Shown: piece after piece, positions 9,342 to 18,517 of the stretch
How the letters are laid out: each line of letters begins with the position of its first letter
Numbering within the stretch: position 1 is the stretch's first letter
Assembly (NCBI GenBank): GCA_021463195.1
Contig: JAJTXZ010000004.1
Location: 44,803-108,802, forward strand
DNA from: Anaerolineae bacterium
Lineage (GTDB): Bacteria > Chloroflexota > Anaerolineae > UBA4142 > SHND01
DNA: 64,000 bases
Direction: 5' to 3'
Notes under the pieces: model-generated
Told to the model about the DNA's origin: nothing
What the model saw: only the letters and a program-made list of their open reading frames with translations
Database searches by the model: none
Position numbers and translations under genes: made by a program

Positions 9342-10055
9342 ATGAGTCCAAATCGCCATGCCTTGCTGCGTTATGCGCTCTGGCTCGGCGTGGTCAACAC
9401 CGCGCGCGCAAACCGCGATTATTTCGGCTTGCCGACGACGTGGGTTTTTCATCTCGCGCTCAATTCGTTCACGCTATTTTTGCCCGAATTGTATCGCGGC
9501 GCGACAAAGGTTTGGCGGCTTGACGCGCGCGCGCAAACTCAACGCGCTTGCCTCTCTGCCGCGCACGGCATGCTGCAAGACGCAGTGGTGAATAATCCGT
9601 ACTACGCGTTGTATGTGACGCCCGTCGCGTTGGCGTACATGGTGTCGCATCCACAATTCAATATCTATAAAGGCGATTTAGCGCGCTGGCGCGTCGCGGG
9701 TTTTGGCTTGGACGCGCTGCCGCATGCGTTGACCGCGTTCGCGTTCACCAATTTGGCGTTCGATGCGCTGCACGCGTTCCATAAACACACGCCATCGGAC
9801 GCGCAATGGGCTGCGCTCGCCGCGCGCGCGGATGAACACGCCGCGCTCGTCGCGGGCGCGCTCTTGGCAAGCGCGAGCGCGTTCTATGAATCCGGCGAAT
9901 ACGCGATCCATGAAGAAGAATTGCGCGAGACGCATGGCGACGCGAACAAAATCAATCTCGTCTGGAGCGCGCAAGACACCCTCTTTGATTTAATGGCGAA
10001 CGCGTTGGGTTGGCTCGGCGCCATATGGCTGCGCCGCTGGCGCAAACGATGGTAA
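9342..10055 (+). CDS. Conserved-looking membrane-associated protein of unknown function
   Basis: 237 aa; I do not recognise the family. It has moderately hydrophobic segments at about 35-50, 85-105 and 120-145, and a C-terminal segment DTLFDLMANALGWLGAIW. The D..FDLMAN.LG pattern resembles the end of YjdF/DUF2238-type membrane proteins, but the rest does not match clearly. An acidic/polar motif (YESGEYAIHEEELRETHGD) precedes it. The start at 9342 is supported by a TTGAAA/TATAAT promoter 8 nt upstream. It is followed after 88 nt by the MoxR operon in the same direction, which has its own possible -10. Confidence 0.65.
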   Translation: MSPNRHALLRYALWLGVVNTARANRDYFGLPTTWVFHLALNSFTLFLPELYRGATKVWRLDARAQTQRACLSAAHGMLQDAVVNNPYYALYVTPVALAYMVSHPQFNIYKGDLARWRVAGFGLDALPHALTAFAFTNLAFDALHAFHKHTPSDAQWAALAARADEHAALVAGALLASASAFYESGEYAIHEEELRETHGDANKINLVWSAQDTLFDLMANALGWLGAIWLRRWRKRW

Positions 10056-10127
10056 CGCAAGTTCTTTGACAGACAAATCAAATTCGCCACAACGTCGCGC
10101 GCAACGCGTCGCCGCGTCGTGATATGC

Positions 10128-10133
10128 TACAAT
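10128..10133 (+). promoter_or_regulatory. Candidate -10 element before the MoxR operon
   Basis: TACAAT ends 10 nt before the ATG at 10144, and no Shine-Dalgarno sequence is present. A -35 element is not clear. Confidence 0.35.
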
Positions 10134-10143
10134 AACAAACGTT

Positions 10144-11091
10144 ATGGACATTTCCACCGCCGCGCAGCGTTTGCGCGAAAATGTCGGGCGCGTCATGGTC
10201 GGCAAAGAGGAAAGCGTCAATCTCGCGTTCGTCGCGCTTTTGTGCGAGGGCCATTTATTGCTCGAAGATGTGCCCGGCACCGGCAAAACCACGCTCGCTA
10301 AAACGCTGGCAAAATCGCTAGCTTGTTCCTTTCGCCGCATTCAATTCACGCCCGATTTGCTGCCGAGCGATTTGACCGGTCTCGCGATTTACAATCAAAA
10401 GACGCAGGATTTTGAATTTCGCCCCGGTCCCGTCTTGACGCAAATTTTACTCGCTGACGAAATCAATCGCGCGACACCGCGCACGCAATCCGCGCTGCTC
10501 GAGGCAATGCAAGAACGCCAAATCACGGTGGATGGCAGCGCAATGCGTTTGCCGCGTCCGTTCTTTGTCATGGCGACGCAAAATCCGATCGAACTCGAAG
10601 GCACTTTTCCTTTGCCCGAAGCGCAAGTGGACCGTTTTTTGATGCGTCTTGAACTCGGTTATCCAAGCGCGGCGCAAGAAAGCGCGTTGCTCAAACGCTT
10701 TGAACAAACGGCGCACGAACCGTTGGACGCGCTCGCGCCGGTGTTGGATAACGCGACGCTCTTGGAGCTGCAGCGCGCCGCGCAAACAGTCCGCGTCGAA
10801 GACAGCATCCGCGAATATATTGTGTCCATCGCGCGCGCCACGCGCGCGCACGACGCGATTGAATTGGGCGTCAGCCCGCGCGGCACATTGTATTTGTATC
10901 ACGCCGCGCAAGCATTCGCCGCGACCCAGGGGCGCGATTTTGTTTTGCCGGACGATGTAAAATATCTTGCGCCGTTCGTATTGACACACCGCTTGATTCT
11001 CAGCGCGCAAACGCGCTTGCGCGGGCGCACCACCCAAGCTTTGCTTCACGAAATCATTGAAAGCGTGCCTGCGCCAGTCGAACAACCTTGA
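10144..11091 (+). CDS. MoxR-family AAA+ ATPase
   Basis: 315 aa, normal length. Walker A is GTGKT (residues 45-49); Walker B with the sensor region is LLADEINRATPRTQSALLEAMQE (about 107-129); sensor 1 is FFVMATQNPIE; the arginine-finger region is PLPEAQVDRFLMRL. The C-terminal lid contains the usual GVSPRGTLYL block. MoxR ATPases act as chaperone-like assembly factors in the cytoplasm, generally encoded beside DUF58 proteins. Here the DUF58 and DUF4129 genes follow directly, the classic MoxR cluster, although the transglutaminase often encoded there is missing. Confidence 0.95.
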   Translation: MDISTAAQRLRENVGRVMVGKEESVNLAFVALLCEGHLLLEDVPGTGKTTLAKTLAKSLACSFRRIQFTPDLLPSDLTGLAIYNQKTQDFEFRPGPVLTQILLADEINRATPRTQSALLEAMQERQITVDGSAMRLPRPFFVMATQNPIELEGTFPLPEAQVDRFLMRLELGYPSAAQESALLKRFEQTAHEPLDALAPVLDNATLLELQRAAQTVRVEDSIREYIVSIARATRAHDAIELGVSPRGTLYLYHAAQAFAATQGRDFVLPDDVKYLAPFVLTHRLILSAQTRLRGRTTQALLHEIIESVPAPVEQP

Positions 11092-11155
11092 GCGCCGAAC
11101 ATTGAGGATTGAGCAACAACGGCGCGCGCGACTCAATTCTTGATGCTTTCCACTT

Positions 11156-12409
11156 TTGTTTACCTTTGTCTGGCTCGAATTTGCATTGGTGATGGTCGTG
11201 CTGGCGGCAATGTTCGGGCAACCGACACTGCTCACCATCGCTTCGCTGCTCGTCATCACCCTGCCGCTCGCGTGGCTCTGGCAGCGATTCGCGTTTTTGC
11301 GCGTCACGTATCAGCGGCAATTGAACGAAACGCGCGTCTTTGAAGGCGAACAGGTGACGCTCACGCTGCGCGTCGCCAATCGCAAATGGCTGCCTCTGGC
11401 ATGGCTGCGCATCACCGACCAAATGCCGTTGGCGTTGACGCCGCGCGAAAAAACCTTGGCGCCTTCGCATCTGCCGCTCACCGGCATTCTCGAAGCGCGC
11501 GCGTCGTTATTGTGGAATGAACGCGCGCGCTGGGATTATCACATTGACTGTTCCAAGCGCGGTTATTATGCCATTGGACCCGCGACGATCGCGAGCGGCG
11601 ATCTTTTTGGCTTGTTTGAACGCGGTATCGCGTATCCGCAGGTTGACCATTTGATTGTGTATCCGCGCGTGCATCTTTTGGAAGAATGGGGCTTGCCGCC
11701 CAAAGAACCGTTCGGCGAAACGCGCGCGCAGCTGCAAATTTTTCAGGACCCGACGCGCTTGCGCGGCTTGCGCGATTATCACCCGGAAGACGCGCCCAAA
11801 CATATTCACTGGCGCGCCACCGCGCGACACAATGCCCTCAAAGTGAAACAGTACGACCCAACCATCAACTATAATTGGGTTTTGTTTTTGAATGTCGCCA
11901 CCTATGAATTGGCGTGGCAAGGCGTGGATAGCGAACGCGCCGAGCGCGCGATTCGACTCGTCGCTTCATTGGCGAATTTTGCCGCGCAGCGAAAATACGC
12001 GTTCGGTCTCGTAGCCAACGGCACCTATCCCGATTCCGACCAGCGACTTCGTATCTTGCCCGGACGCGACCCAAAACAATTACGCAATGTCTTGGAAGCG
12101 CTCGCGGCGGTCTCGTATTTTGTCGCGTCGCCAATCGAAACCCTCTTGCGCCGCGAGTCGCCCAATCTACCATGGGGCGCGACTTTGATTGTGGTCTCGG
12201 CGCTTGTCACTGAAAATTTATTGAGTGAAATGTTACGGCTGCGACAGGTCGGACGCAATCTCGCGCTCATTTCGCTGGATGACCACTGGACGCCGACGCC
12301 CTTGCCCGGCATCATCGTCTATCAAGCGCGCGAACCGCAAACCACCACGCCGACAATGGAACGGGCGAATATTTTTGATTTTCGATTATCCAATTTCCAA
12401 TCCACATGA
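11156..12409 (+). CDS. DUF58 domain membrane protein
   Basis: 417 aa from a TTG start; no good in-frame ATG lies nearby, so the start is uncertain. Two hydrophobic helices open the protein (about 3-20 and 24-45). A beta-rich region follows (about 55-150), then the DUF58 block with GLRDYHPEDAPKHIHWRATAR (about 200-220), the hallmark R-Y-x-x-G/E-D-x-x-x-x-I-x-W motif that begins a von Willebrand A-like fold. The family works with MoxR in assembling or activating membrane or metal-binding complexes. The stop overlaps the start of the next gene by the sequence ATGA, indicating translational coupling. Confidence 0.9.
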   Translation: MFTFVWLEFALVMVVLAAMFGQPTLLTIASLLVITLPLAWLWQRFAFLRVTYQRQLNETRVFEGEQVTLTLRVANRKWLPLAWLRITDQMPLALTPREKTLAPSHLPLTGILEARASLLWNERARWDYHIDCSKRGYYAIGPATIASGDLFGLFERGIAYPQVDHLIVYPRVHLLEEWGLPPKEPFGETRAQLQIFQDPTRLRGLRDYHPEDAPKHIHWRATARHNALKVKQYDPTINYNWVLFLNVATYELAWQGVDSERAERAIRLVASLANFAAQRKYAFGLVANGTYPDSDQRLRILPGRDPKQLRNVLEALAAVSYFVASPIETLLRRESPNLPWGATLIVVSALVTENLLSEMLRLRQVGRNLALISLDDHWTPTPLPGIIVYQAREPQTTTPTMERANIFDFRLSNFQST

Positions 12410-13812
12410 CGTCGCCACAAATCCGACCTCATTCCTATCTCCTCCGCGCGCAGTTGCGTCTGATACTGCTTGCGGCGGCGGAAACGTGTTGGATCTATAC
12501 GGTGACGCTGCTATTGGGCGCGCTCGCGGATGCGCCGCGCCAAGTTTCGCCGCTCGGCATCTTGTTCGTATATTGGATTGCGCTGCAAACGGGACGCGTT
12601 TTGCCATCCACACAAAAAAACTGGCGCCTGCTGCAAGCGCTCGCAGTGGCGATTGCGGGACTGACTATTCTTGGCGTCATTCGCTTGAATTTGTACAGCG
12701 AACTGCCGTCTGCTGATATAAATTGGCTGCCCAATTATTTTGGACGACTTGCGATGCTGCAAGCGCGCGGCGCGACGGAACAAATTTCGACGCTCGCGCT
12801 GATTTTCGCTTTTGTGCGCGGTTTAGGTTTCGCGCAGCGTCCCCTCACCTTGTGGACGGTCGGCTATCAATTTCGCTTGGGCATTGTCGTTTTCTTTGGC
12901 GCCGCGTTACTATCTGCCCTCACTATGCCGGTAGCGTTCAGCATGTGGGTGTTTCTCTATTTCGCGCTATCGCTCCCTGCCATCGCGCTAGCGCGCATTG
13001 AAGAGGCGGGCCAAGAATACCCTCTCAACGCAAAATGGGCGCTCGTTCTGTTAACTGCCATAGGCGCGACCATACTGCTCGGTTTCACCGTCACCCAAAT
13101 TTTCACGCTCGACGCCATCAACGCCTTTTTTGCGTTCCTCGCGCCGCTGGGTCTCATCTTGGCTGTCCTTGCCGCGCTCGCGGCGATTCCGTTGCTTTTT
13201 GTCGCGAATCTACTCGCGGAATGGTTGACGCCATTTTTTGATTTTTTGCGCGGCATGTTACAAAGTTTGGGTCCCAACTTGGGCAACGGCAATCAGGACG
13301 CGCAGCGCTTTTTAGAGCGAATCTCGTACATCGTCATTGATCTTTTACCTTATCTGCGGCTCGGCGGCGTCGCGCTGGGCATTATCGTGAGCGGTTGGCT
13401 CATTGCGCGCGCGCTCAACAGACGCATCGAGTGGCAAGAGCATGAATTATTCGCAAGTCAAGACACGGATGCGCTTGAAAAATTCGCGCCGACAAATCCG
13501 CCGCGCGCGCGGCGCGGCGGATTTGCGCGCCACGCGCTTTACGCGGAAAATGTGCGGCGCATTTACGCCGCGCTCCTTGTCCAAGCGGCGAACGCGGGTT
13601 TGGAGCGCCGCGCGGCGGAGACGCCACTCGAATTCTTACCGCGTCTCGGCGCACGTTGGCCGGAAAGCGCGCGCGCGTTTGATAAAATTACCAACGCCTA
13701 TGTCGCGACGCATTACGCGCAGCATTCCGCCACCGACGCGCAAGTGCGCGAACTGCGCGCCTTGTGGCAAGACACGCGACACAAGATGCTGCAAGTTCAA
13801 AACAAGAAATAA
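12406..13812 (+). CDS. Polytopic membrane protein with C-terminal DUF4129 domain
   Basis: 468 aa. About 8-9 transmembrane helices lie between residues 15 and 345. A cytoplasmic C-terminal region (about 380-465) matches DUF4129: ENVRRIYAALLVQAANAGLERRAAETPLEFLPRL... followed by ITNAYVATHYA. In related loci this region is fused to a transglutaminase-like domain with a Cys-His-Asp triad; no such domain is present here, so only the membrane scaffold and the DUF4129 tail remain. It overlaps the DUF58 gene by 4 nt and ends the MoxR operon. A palindromic element follows at 13871. Confidence 0.85.
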   Translation: MTSPQIRPHSYLLRAQLRLILLAAAETCWIYTVTLLLGALADAPRQVSPLGILFVYWIALQTGRVLPSTQKNWRLLQALAVAIAGLTILGVIRLNLYSELPSADINWLPNYFGRLAMLQARGATEQISTLALIFAFVRGLGFAQRPLTLWTVGYQFRLGIVVFFGAALLSALTMPVAFSMWVFLYFALSLPAIALARIEEAGQEYPLNAKWALVLLTAIGATILLGFTVTQIFTLDAINAFFAFLAPLGLILAVLAALAAIPLLFVANLLAEWLTPFFDFLRGMLQSLGPNLGNGNQDAQRFLERISYIVIDLLPYLRLGGVALGIIVSGWLIARALNRRIEWQEHELFASQDTDALEKFAPTNPPRARRGGFARHALYAENVRRIYAALLVQAANAGLERRAAETPLEFLPRLGARWPESARAFDKITNAYVATHYAQHSATDAQVRELRALWQDTRHKMLQVQNKK

Positions 13813-13870
13813 ACGGCACGCGGCAGCGTTGCGAGCTATAGAGCGAATTCCTATTCGATGAAAGGAACAA

Positions 13871-13901
13871 AACCTTTCGGGTTTTCGAAACCTGAAAGGT
13901 T
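13871..13901. repeat. Palindromic hairpin repeat
   Basis: The arms aacctttcgggttt and aaacctgaaaggtt form a 14-bp stem with one G-T pair and a 3-nt loop. It lies between the DUF4129 gene and nnr and may end the MoxR transcript, although no T run follows. A similar AGACCTTTGGGGTTTTCG inverted repeat occurs at 63912-63977. Confidence 0.6.
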
Positions 13902-13996
13902 TGTCCCTTGAACCCATCAGGAATCTAAAGTTCCGAAATCTCGGAGATTGCAAGATTTTAAAGTGTTGTTTTTTCAAAAACAAACCTCGACGTTTA

Positions 13997-14002
13997 TACA
14001 AT
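13997..14002 (+). promoter_or_regulatory. Candidate -10 element of nnr
   Basis: TACAAT ends 7 nt before the ATG of nnr, and no Shine-Dalgarno sequence is seen, so the mRNA may be leaderless. No convincing -35. Confidence 0.35.
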
Positions 14003-14009
14003 CAGAATT

Positions 14010-15680
14010 ATGAAACTTGTTACGGTCTCTCAAATGCGCGCGCTCGAACAACGCGCGGACGCATCCGGCAATTCGTACCCCACGCTGATGGAGCGCGCCG
14101 GCGTCTCGAGCGCGCAAGCTATCATGGAACGTTTTGCGGCGCGCGACCAACAAATTCTCGCGCTCATCGGACCCGGCAATAACGGCGGCGATGGTTTGGT
14201 CTGCGCGCGCGCGCTGCGCGACGCGGGCGCGCGCGTTGGTTTGTATCTCTGGCGACGCGTTCCCGCGCCGGACGATGTGAATTGGGCAGCATGTATGCAG
14301 CGCGGCATTCCCTACAAACGCGCTGAAGAGGATACCGCTTTTGCGGAATTACGCGCCGCGCTCGCGCAAACTTTTATTCTCATTGACGCGCTGCTCGGCG
14401 TCGGCATCGCGCGCCCCATCGAGGGCGCGCTGCGCGATTTACTTCAGATCGTCCGCGCCGCCCGCGCCAATTCAGTTTCGCCGTCGCCGTCGCTGCGTTC
14501 GTTCGCGCCGCCGCCCGCGCGATCCGCCTCTCGCCCGCAACCTTACACAGTCGCCATTGACCTTCCAACCGGACTCGATCCCGACACCGGCGCGCTTGAC
14601 GCCGCAGCGCTATCCGCTGATTTGACTGTCACCTTTGCATTTCCCAAAATCGGACAATTCGCGTTTCCCGGCGCGGACGCGGTAGGCGAATTAGTCGTCG
14701 CGGATATCGGAATCCCTGAAGCGTGGGCGAACGAAATTGACCTAACCGTCGCCACTCCCAATGAAATGCGCGCGTTACTGCCTTTACGACCGCGCAATGC
14801 CAATAAAGGCACATTCGGCAAAGCAATGCTCGCGTGCGGTTCCGCCCATTACACCGGCGCGCCCGTGTTGGCGGCGCGCGCGGCGAGTCGCGTCGGCGCG
14901 GGTTTGGTGACGCTCACGTTACCCGAAACATTGCAACCCATCATTGCGTCAAAAATTGACGAGGCGACTTTTTTGCCGCTGCCCGACCGGCTGGGCGATT
15001 GGCGTCCACGCGCGGCGAATGAATTGCTCGCGGCGTTGTGGGATGCCGAATACGACGCGCTGCTCGTCGGCTGCGGTTTGGGTCAAAGCGAAGGGGCGCG
15101 CGGCTTTTTGGCGCGCTTGCTCGAAAATTTCAATACGCTCGAAACGCCGCCCACGCTCATCCTCGATGCCGACGCGCTGAATTTTCTTGCCGCTTTGTCC
15201 GAAGGGCCGCGCGCCTTGACGTTTGACGCGCCGCCGATTCTGACGCCGCATCCGGGCGAAATGGCGCGTCTACGCAATACCGATGTGGCAAGTATCCAAA
15301 ATGATCGCGTTGAAGTAGCGCGTGACGCGGCGCGTCAATGGAACGCGATTATCGTTCTCAAAGGCGCGTTCACTGTCATCGCCGCGCCGGATGGGCGCGT
15401 CACGCTGCTGCCGTTTGCGAATTCTGCGCTCGCCACCGCTGGCACAGGCGATGTGTTGGCAGGCACGATTGCGGGCTGCGCCGCGCAAATTCATGCCGCC
15501 GCGCGGCGCGCTGAAAAATTGGATGCGTTAGAAATCGCGTATCAAGCGGCGCGACTCGGCGCGTATTTGCACGCGTTGGCGGGTGAATTTGCCGCGCGCG
15601 ATATTGGCGCCGCTGGCGTTGTCGCGGGCGATTTGGCGCCGCGCCTGCCGCAAGCGCTCGAGAGTTTGGACGCCGCATAA
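14010..15680 (+). CDS. nnr: Bifunctional NAD(P)HX epimerase / ADP-dependent NAD(P)HX dehydratase
   Basis: 556 aa. It repairs hydrated NAD(P)H: the N-terminal YjeF_N domain (about 1-225) interconverts the R and S epimers, and the C-terminal carbohydrate-kinase-like domain (about 240-550) dehydrates S-NAD(P)HX using ADP. Seen in sequence: VSQMRALEQRADASG at the start; GPGNNGGDGLVCARAL (about 51-66); DALLGVGIARPIEG; then LRPRNANKGTFGKAMLACG, the LILDADALNFL and ILTPHPGEMARL blocks, and the dehydratase signature NSALATAGTGDVLAGTIAG. A Ser/Pro/Arg-rich insertion of about 30 residues (about 150-178) interrupts the epimerase domain. The stop overlaps the next start (TAATG). Confidence 0.95.
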   Translation: MKLVTVSQMRALEQRADASGNSYPTLMERAGVSSAQAIMERFAARDQQILALIGPGNNGGDGLVCARALRDAGARVGLYLWRRVPAPDDVNWAACMQRGIPYKRAEEDTAFAELRAALAQTFILIDALLGVGIARPIEGALRDLLQIVRAARANSVSPSPSLRSFAPPPARSASRPQPYTVAIDLPTGLDPDTGALDAAALSADLTVTFAFPKIGQFAFPGADAVGELVVADIGIPEAWANEIDLTVATPNEMRALLPLRPRNANKGTFGKAMLACGSAHYTGAPVLAARAASRVGAGLVTLTLPETLQPIIASKIDEATFLPLPDRLGDWRPRAANELLAALWDAEYDALLVGCGLGQSEGARGFLARLLENFNTLETPPTLILDADALNFLAALSEGPRALTFDAPPILTPHPGEMARLRNTDVASIQNDRVEVARDAARQWNAIIVLKGAFTVIAAPDGRVTLLPFANSALATAGTGDVLAGTIAGCAAQIHAAARRAEKLDALEIAYQAARLGAYLHALAGEFAARDIGAAGVVAGDLAPRLPQALESLDAA

Positions 15681-17596
15681 TGGACAAGCGTTTCGGCATT
15701 TCTTTGCGTATTTTATTTTTTTTCGCGTTAGCTCTGACGCCGCTCGCGAGCTGCGTCCCTTCACCCACCGCGACGCCGCCGCGCCAAACGCCGTTCCCCA
15801 CTCTCGCCTTGACGGACGGCACGGCGACCGTTCCACCAAACGATTCAGCCGCGTTAGCCACCGTCGCGCCGAACGCCACCGCCGCGTCCCGCGCCACCAG
15901 CGCGCCGCGCCCAACGAACGCGCTGCCCTTTGCCGACATGCTTCCGCCGCTCGTGCAGTTGACAGTGCAAGACCCGGAATTGCCCATTTCGGCAAATCAA
16001 CGCGTCGCGCTGAACGTCATCGGCGCGGACAATGATGTCGTAACGCGTCTCGAATTGTACGACAATAATGTCCTAATCGAACAAGCGGTCGCGAGCGCGC
16101 CGACAAATATTTTTTTTAATCAATTTCTTTGGTCGCGTCCGACGCCGGGCAAACATACGCTGCGCGTTATCGCGCTGGACGCGCACGACAACGCGAGCGC
16201 GCCCGCCGAAATCAACTTGAACGTCATCAATAATAATCGCGCGCCGGGCGTCATGCTTACAGCGCCGTCCGGTCTCAAAGACGCCGAAGTCGGCGCGCCG
16301 CTGCTGATTCAAGGCGTCGCCACCGATGATGTCGCGGTGACGCGTATGGAGTTGATTGTGGACAATCAACTCGTCACTTTTGTCACGCCGATTCAAGCGG
16401 GCGGCGTGACGCCGTTCGCCGTCGCGATTCCGTGGACCCCCATGACCACCGGTTCCCACAATATTGTTTTACGCGCGTATGACAATCAAAATGCCAGCGA
16501 TGATTCGCTGCGCTACACGGTGCGCGTATTTGACAATCAGCCGCCGGTGGTGGAAGCGGAATGGGAACGCTTGGAAATTCCAATCGGCGACGCGCTGCTC
16601 GTCCAAGCGCTCGCGCTCGCCAACAATGGCATCGCGCGGCTCGAATTGTATGTGGATGAACGCGTAACCGATATCGTCAATAGTCCATCCGCCGCGCAAC
16701 AAACCATGTTGCGCGCGACTTTGGCGGCGGGCGACCTCGCGGAAGGCGCGCACAGCGCGTTCGTGCGCGCCTACGATTTAACGGGCAACACCGCCGAATC
16801 GCCGCGCGTAAATTTCAAGGTGAGTCCCGACGCGCCGCGCCTGGCGCAGAACTTGAACATTACACGCATCCCGCCCACCGCGTCGCCGCCCACCGCGACG
16901 CCAACGCCGGCGCTGCAGCTGCCGCCCGCGCCAACCATTCAACTCCAACTCGAAGGCAATCCGCTGCGTGTGAGCTTGCCCGACCCCGCCGTGATTCAAA
17001 TCCGGGCGCACGGTTCGGCGGAATTGGACCGCATCGAATTGTGGGCGCGTTATCCCGGCGAAACAATACAACAGTTGCTGCTTGAAGAGAACGCCAAAGG
17101 CGCGACGGACAAAACTTTGACGTTCCAATGGAACGCGCCGCGCGCGGGCATTGTAGAAGTGCGCGCGCAGGTGTTTGATAATTTGGGACAAATGGGCGAA
17201 TCCGCGCTGCTGCGTTTCACTTTGCAAACGCCAGAGGGCATTCAAGCCGCGCCGCAAAGCGCCACATTCAGCGGAACCTGGGTTGCGGATTCACCCTCCG
17301 CGCGTTTCGAGGCGACGTTTACGCAAATCACCAGCGCGCTGCGCGGCGGATTTGTGGAAAAACGCGCGGACGGCAAAAAACTAAATGGCAGAATCGTCAG
17401 CGGCGCGGCGAGCGACAAGACTGTTTTATTCGCGGTGGATTTTTCCGGCGACGCGCAAACAAGCGGCTCTCGAACGCCGCACGCCTTGCTCTTTGATTGT
17501 TCATACAAAGCGCGTCCGCCAACCTTGACGTGCAATTATACGAATGAATTCGGCGAACGCGGCAGCGCGATCTTTACGCCATTAGGACAAAAATAA
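15680..17596 (+). CDS. Lipoprotein with repeated Ig-like domains
   Basis: 638 aa. A hydrophobic signal ends in a lipobox (LASC, Cys about 25), followed by a Thr/Pro/Ala-rich linker. At least three Ig-like/cadherin-like beta domains follow (about 90-180, 180-280, 285-385), with repeated phrases such as RLELYDNN, RMELIVDNQ and RLELYVDER and the closing pattern HTLRVIALDAHDNAS / HNIVLRAYDNQNAS / HSAFVRAYDLTGNT. A second Pro/Thr linker (about 400-420) precedes another Ig-like domain and a C-terminal beta domain. Probably a cell-surface adhesion or scaffold protein. It is translationally coupled to nnr by a 1-nt stop/start overlap, although the functions look unrelated. Confidence 0.85.
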   Translation: MDKRFGISLRILFFFALALTPLASCVPSPTATPPRQTPFPTLALTDGTATVPPNDSAALATVAPNATAASRATSAPRPTNALPFADMLPPLVQLTVQDPELPISANQRVALNVIGADNDVVTRLELYDNNVLIEQAVASAPTNIFFNQFLWSRPTPGKHTLRVIALDAHDNASAPAEINLNVINNNRAPGVMLTAPSGLKDAEVGAPLLIQGVATDDVAVTRMELIVDNQLVTFVTPIQAGGVTPFAVAIPWTPMTTGSHNIVLRAYDNQNASDDSLRYTVRVFDNQPPVVEAEWERLEIPIGDALLVQALALANNGIARLELYVDERVTDIVNSPSAAQQTMLRATLAAGDLAEGAHSAFVRAYDLTGNTAESPRVNFKVSPDAPRLAQNLNITRIPPTASPPTATPTPALQLPPAPTIQLQLEGNPLRVSLPDPAVIQIRAHGSAELDRIELWARYPGETIQQLLLEENAKGATDKTLTFQWNAPRAGIVEVRAQVFDNLGQMGESALLRFTLQTPEGIQAAPQSATFSGTWVADSPSARFEATFTQITSALRGGFVEKRADGKKLNGRIVSGAASDKTVLFAVDFSGDAQTSGSRTPHALLFDCSYKARPPTLTCNYTNEFGERGSAIFTPLGQK

Positions 17597-17651
17597 AACA
17601 TATTCATGTTCATTTTCGCCAACAACGCGCGCAAATCTTGCGGGACATTTT

Positions 17652-18476
17652 ATGCTGAATGAGCTTGCGCCAGCCGAATTTGATTTCACGCGCGACGGCG
17701 TGAAACTACATTGTCACGTTCAAGGCCAAGGCGCGCCGCTATTGTTATTGCACGGCATCACCGACAGCGGTTTGTGTTGGGGGCGCACGGCGGACGCGTT
17801 GGCACAGCGTTATTTGGTCTATGCGCTCGATTTGCGCGGACACGGCGCATCGGACGCGCCGCCGTCGGGATATACGTACGCCGATAACGCCGCGGACGCG
17901 TTGGCGCTGCTGCGCGCGCGCGGTCACGCGAACGCGATTGTGCTGGGGCATTCATTTGGCGCGCGCGTGGGCATGACGCTGGCGGCGCAATTTCCAGAGG
18001 CGGTGACGAAATTGATTCTAGAAGACCCGCCGCTGTTCGATGCGCCTGCCGCCGCGTCGCCGCAAGCGTTGGCGCGCGAACGGTTCGCGTGGTTCGATTG
18101 GCTGCGCGCTTTGCGAAAAATGTCGCGTACGGAGCTATGCGCGCAATGTCAGGCGGAATCGCCGCGTTGGAGCGACGTCGAATGCGCGGCGTGGGCGGAA
18201 AGCAAAGCGCAAGTCAGTCCGCGTTTGTGGGAGAGCGGCGGAATTGATATGACAGGCGCTTGGCGCGTCGAGTTGGAAAAAATTATTTGTCCGACGTTGT
18301 TGGTGTACGGCGATGCTGAACGCGGCAGTTTGATTAACCTGACGCTTGCGGAACAGGTGGTCGCGCGTTTGGCGCGCGGACAAGCGGCGCACGTCGCCAA
18401 CGCAGGACACAGTATCCACCGCGACGAATACGCCGCGTTTATGGCGGAAGTGAATGCGTTTTTGCAAACGACTTGA
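17652..18476 (+). CDS. Alpha/beta-fold hydrolase
   Basis: 274 aa, single domain, cytoplasmic. The oxyanion motif is LLLHGITDSG (about 31-40). The nucleophile elbow is GHSFGAR with Ser101, and the catalytic His is probably in HVANAGHSIHRDEY near the C-terminus. The acid is likely the Asp in LLVYGDAERG. It resembles the 3-oxoadipate enol-lactonase / esterase group, but the substrate cannot be told. It ends at a strong bidirectional terminator. Confidence 0.9.
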   Translation: MLNELAPAEFDFTRDGVKLHCHVQGQGAPLLLLHGITDSGLCWGRTADALAQRYLVYALDLRGHGASDAPPSGYTYADNAADALALLRARGHANAIVLGHSFGARVGMTLAAQFPEAVTKLILEDPPLFDAPAAASPQALARERFAWFDWLRALRKMSRTELCAQCQAESPRWSDVECAAWAESKAQVSPRLWESGGIDMTGAWRVELEKIICPTLLVYGDAERGSLINLTLAEQVVARLARGQAAHVANAGHSIHRDEYAAFMAEVNAFLQTT

Positions 18477-18479
18477 CAC

Positions 18480-18513
18480 AAAAAAGCCGCGTCCTTCAGA
18501 ACGCGGCTTTTTT
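18480..18513. terminator. Bidirectional intrinsic terminator
   Basis: A 13-bp stem, A6-GCCGCGT / ACGCGGC-T6 with an 8-nt loop, lies between the convergent hydrolase (+) and CapA-like (-) genes. Confidence 0.9.
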
Positions 18514-18517
18514 GCGA

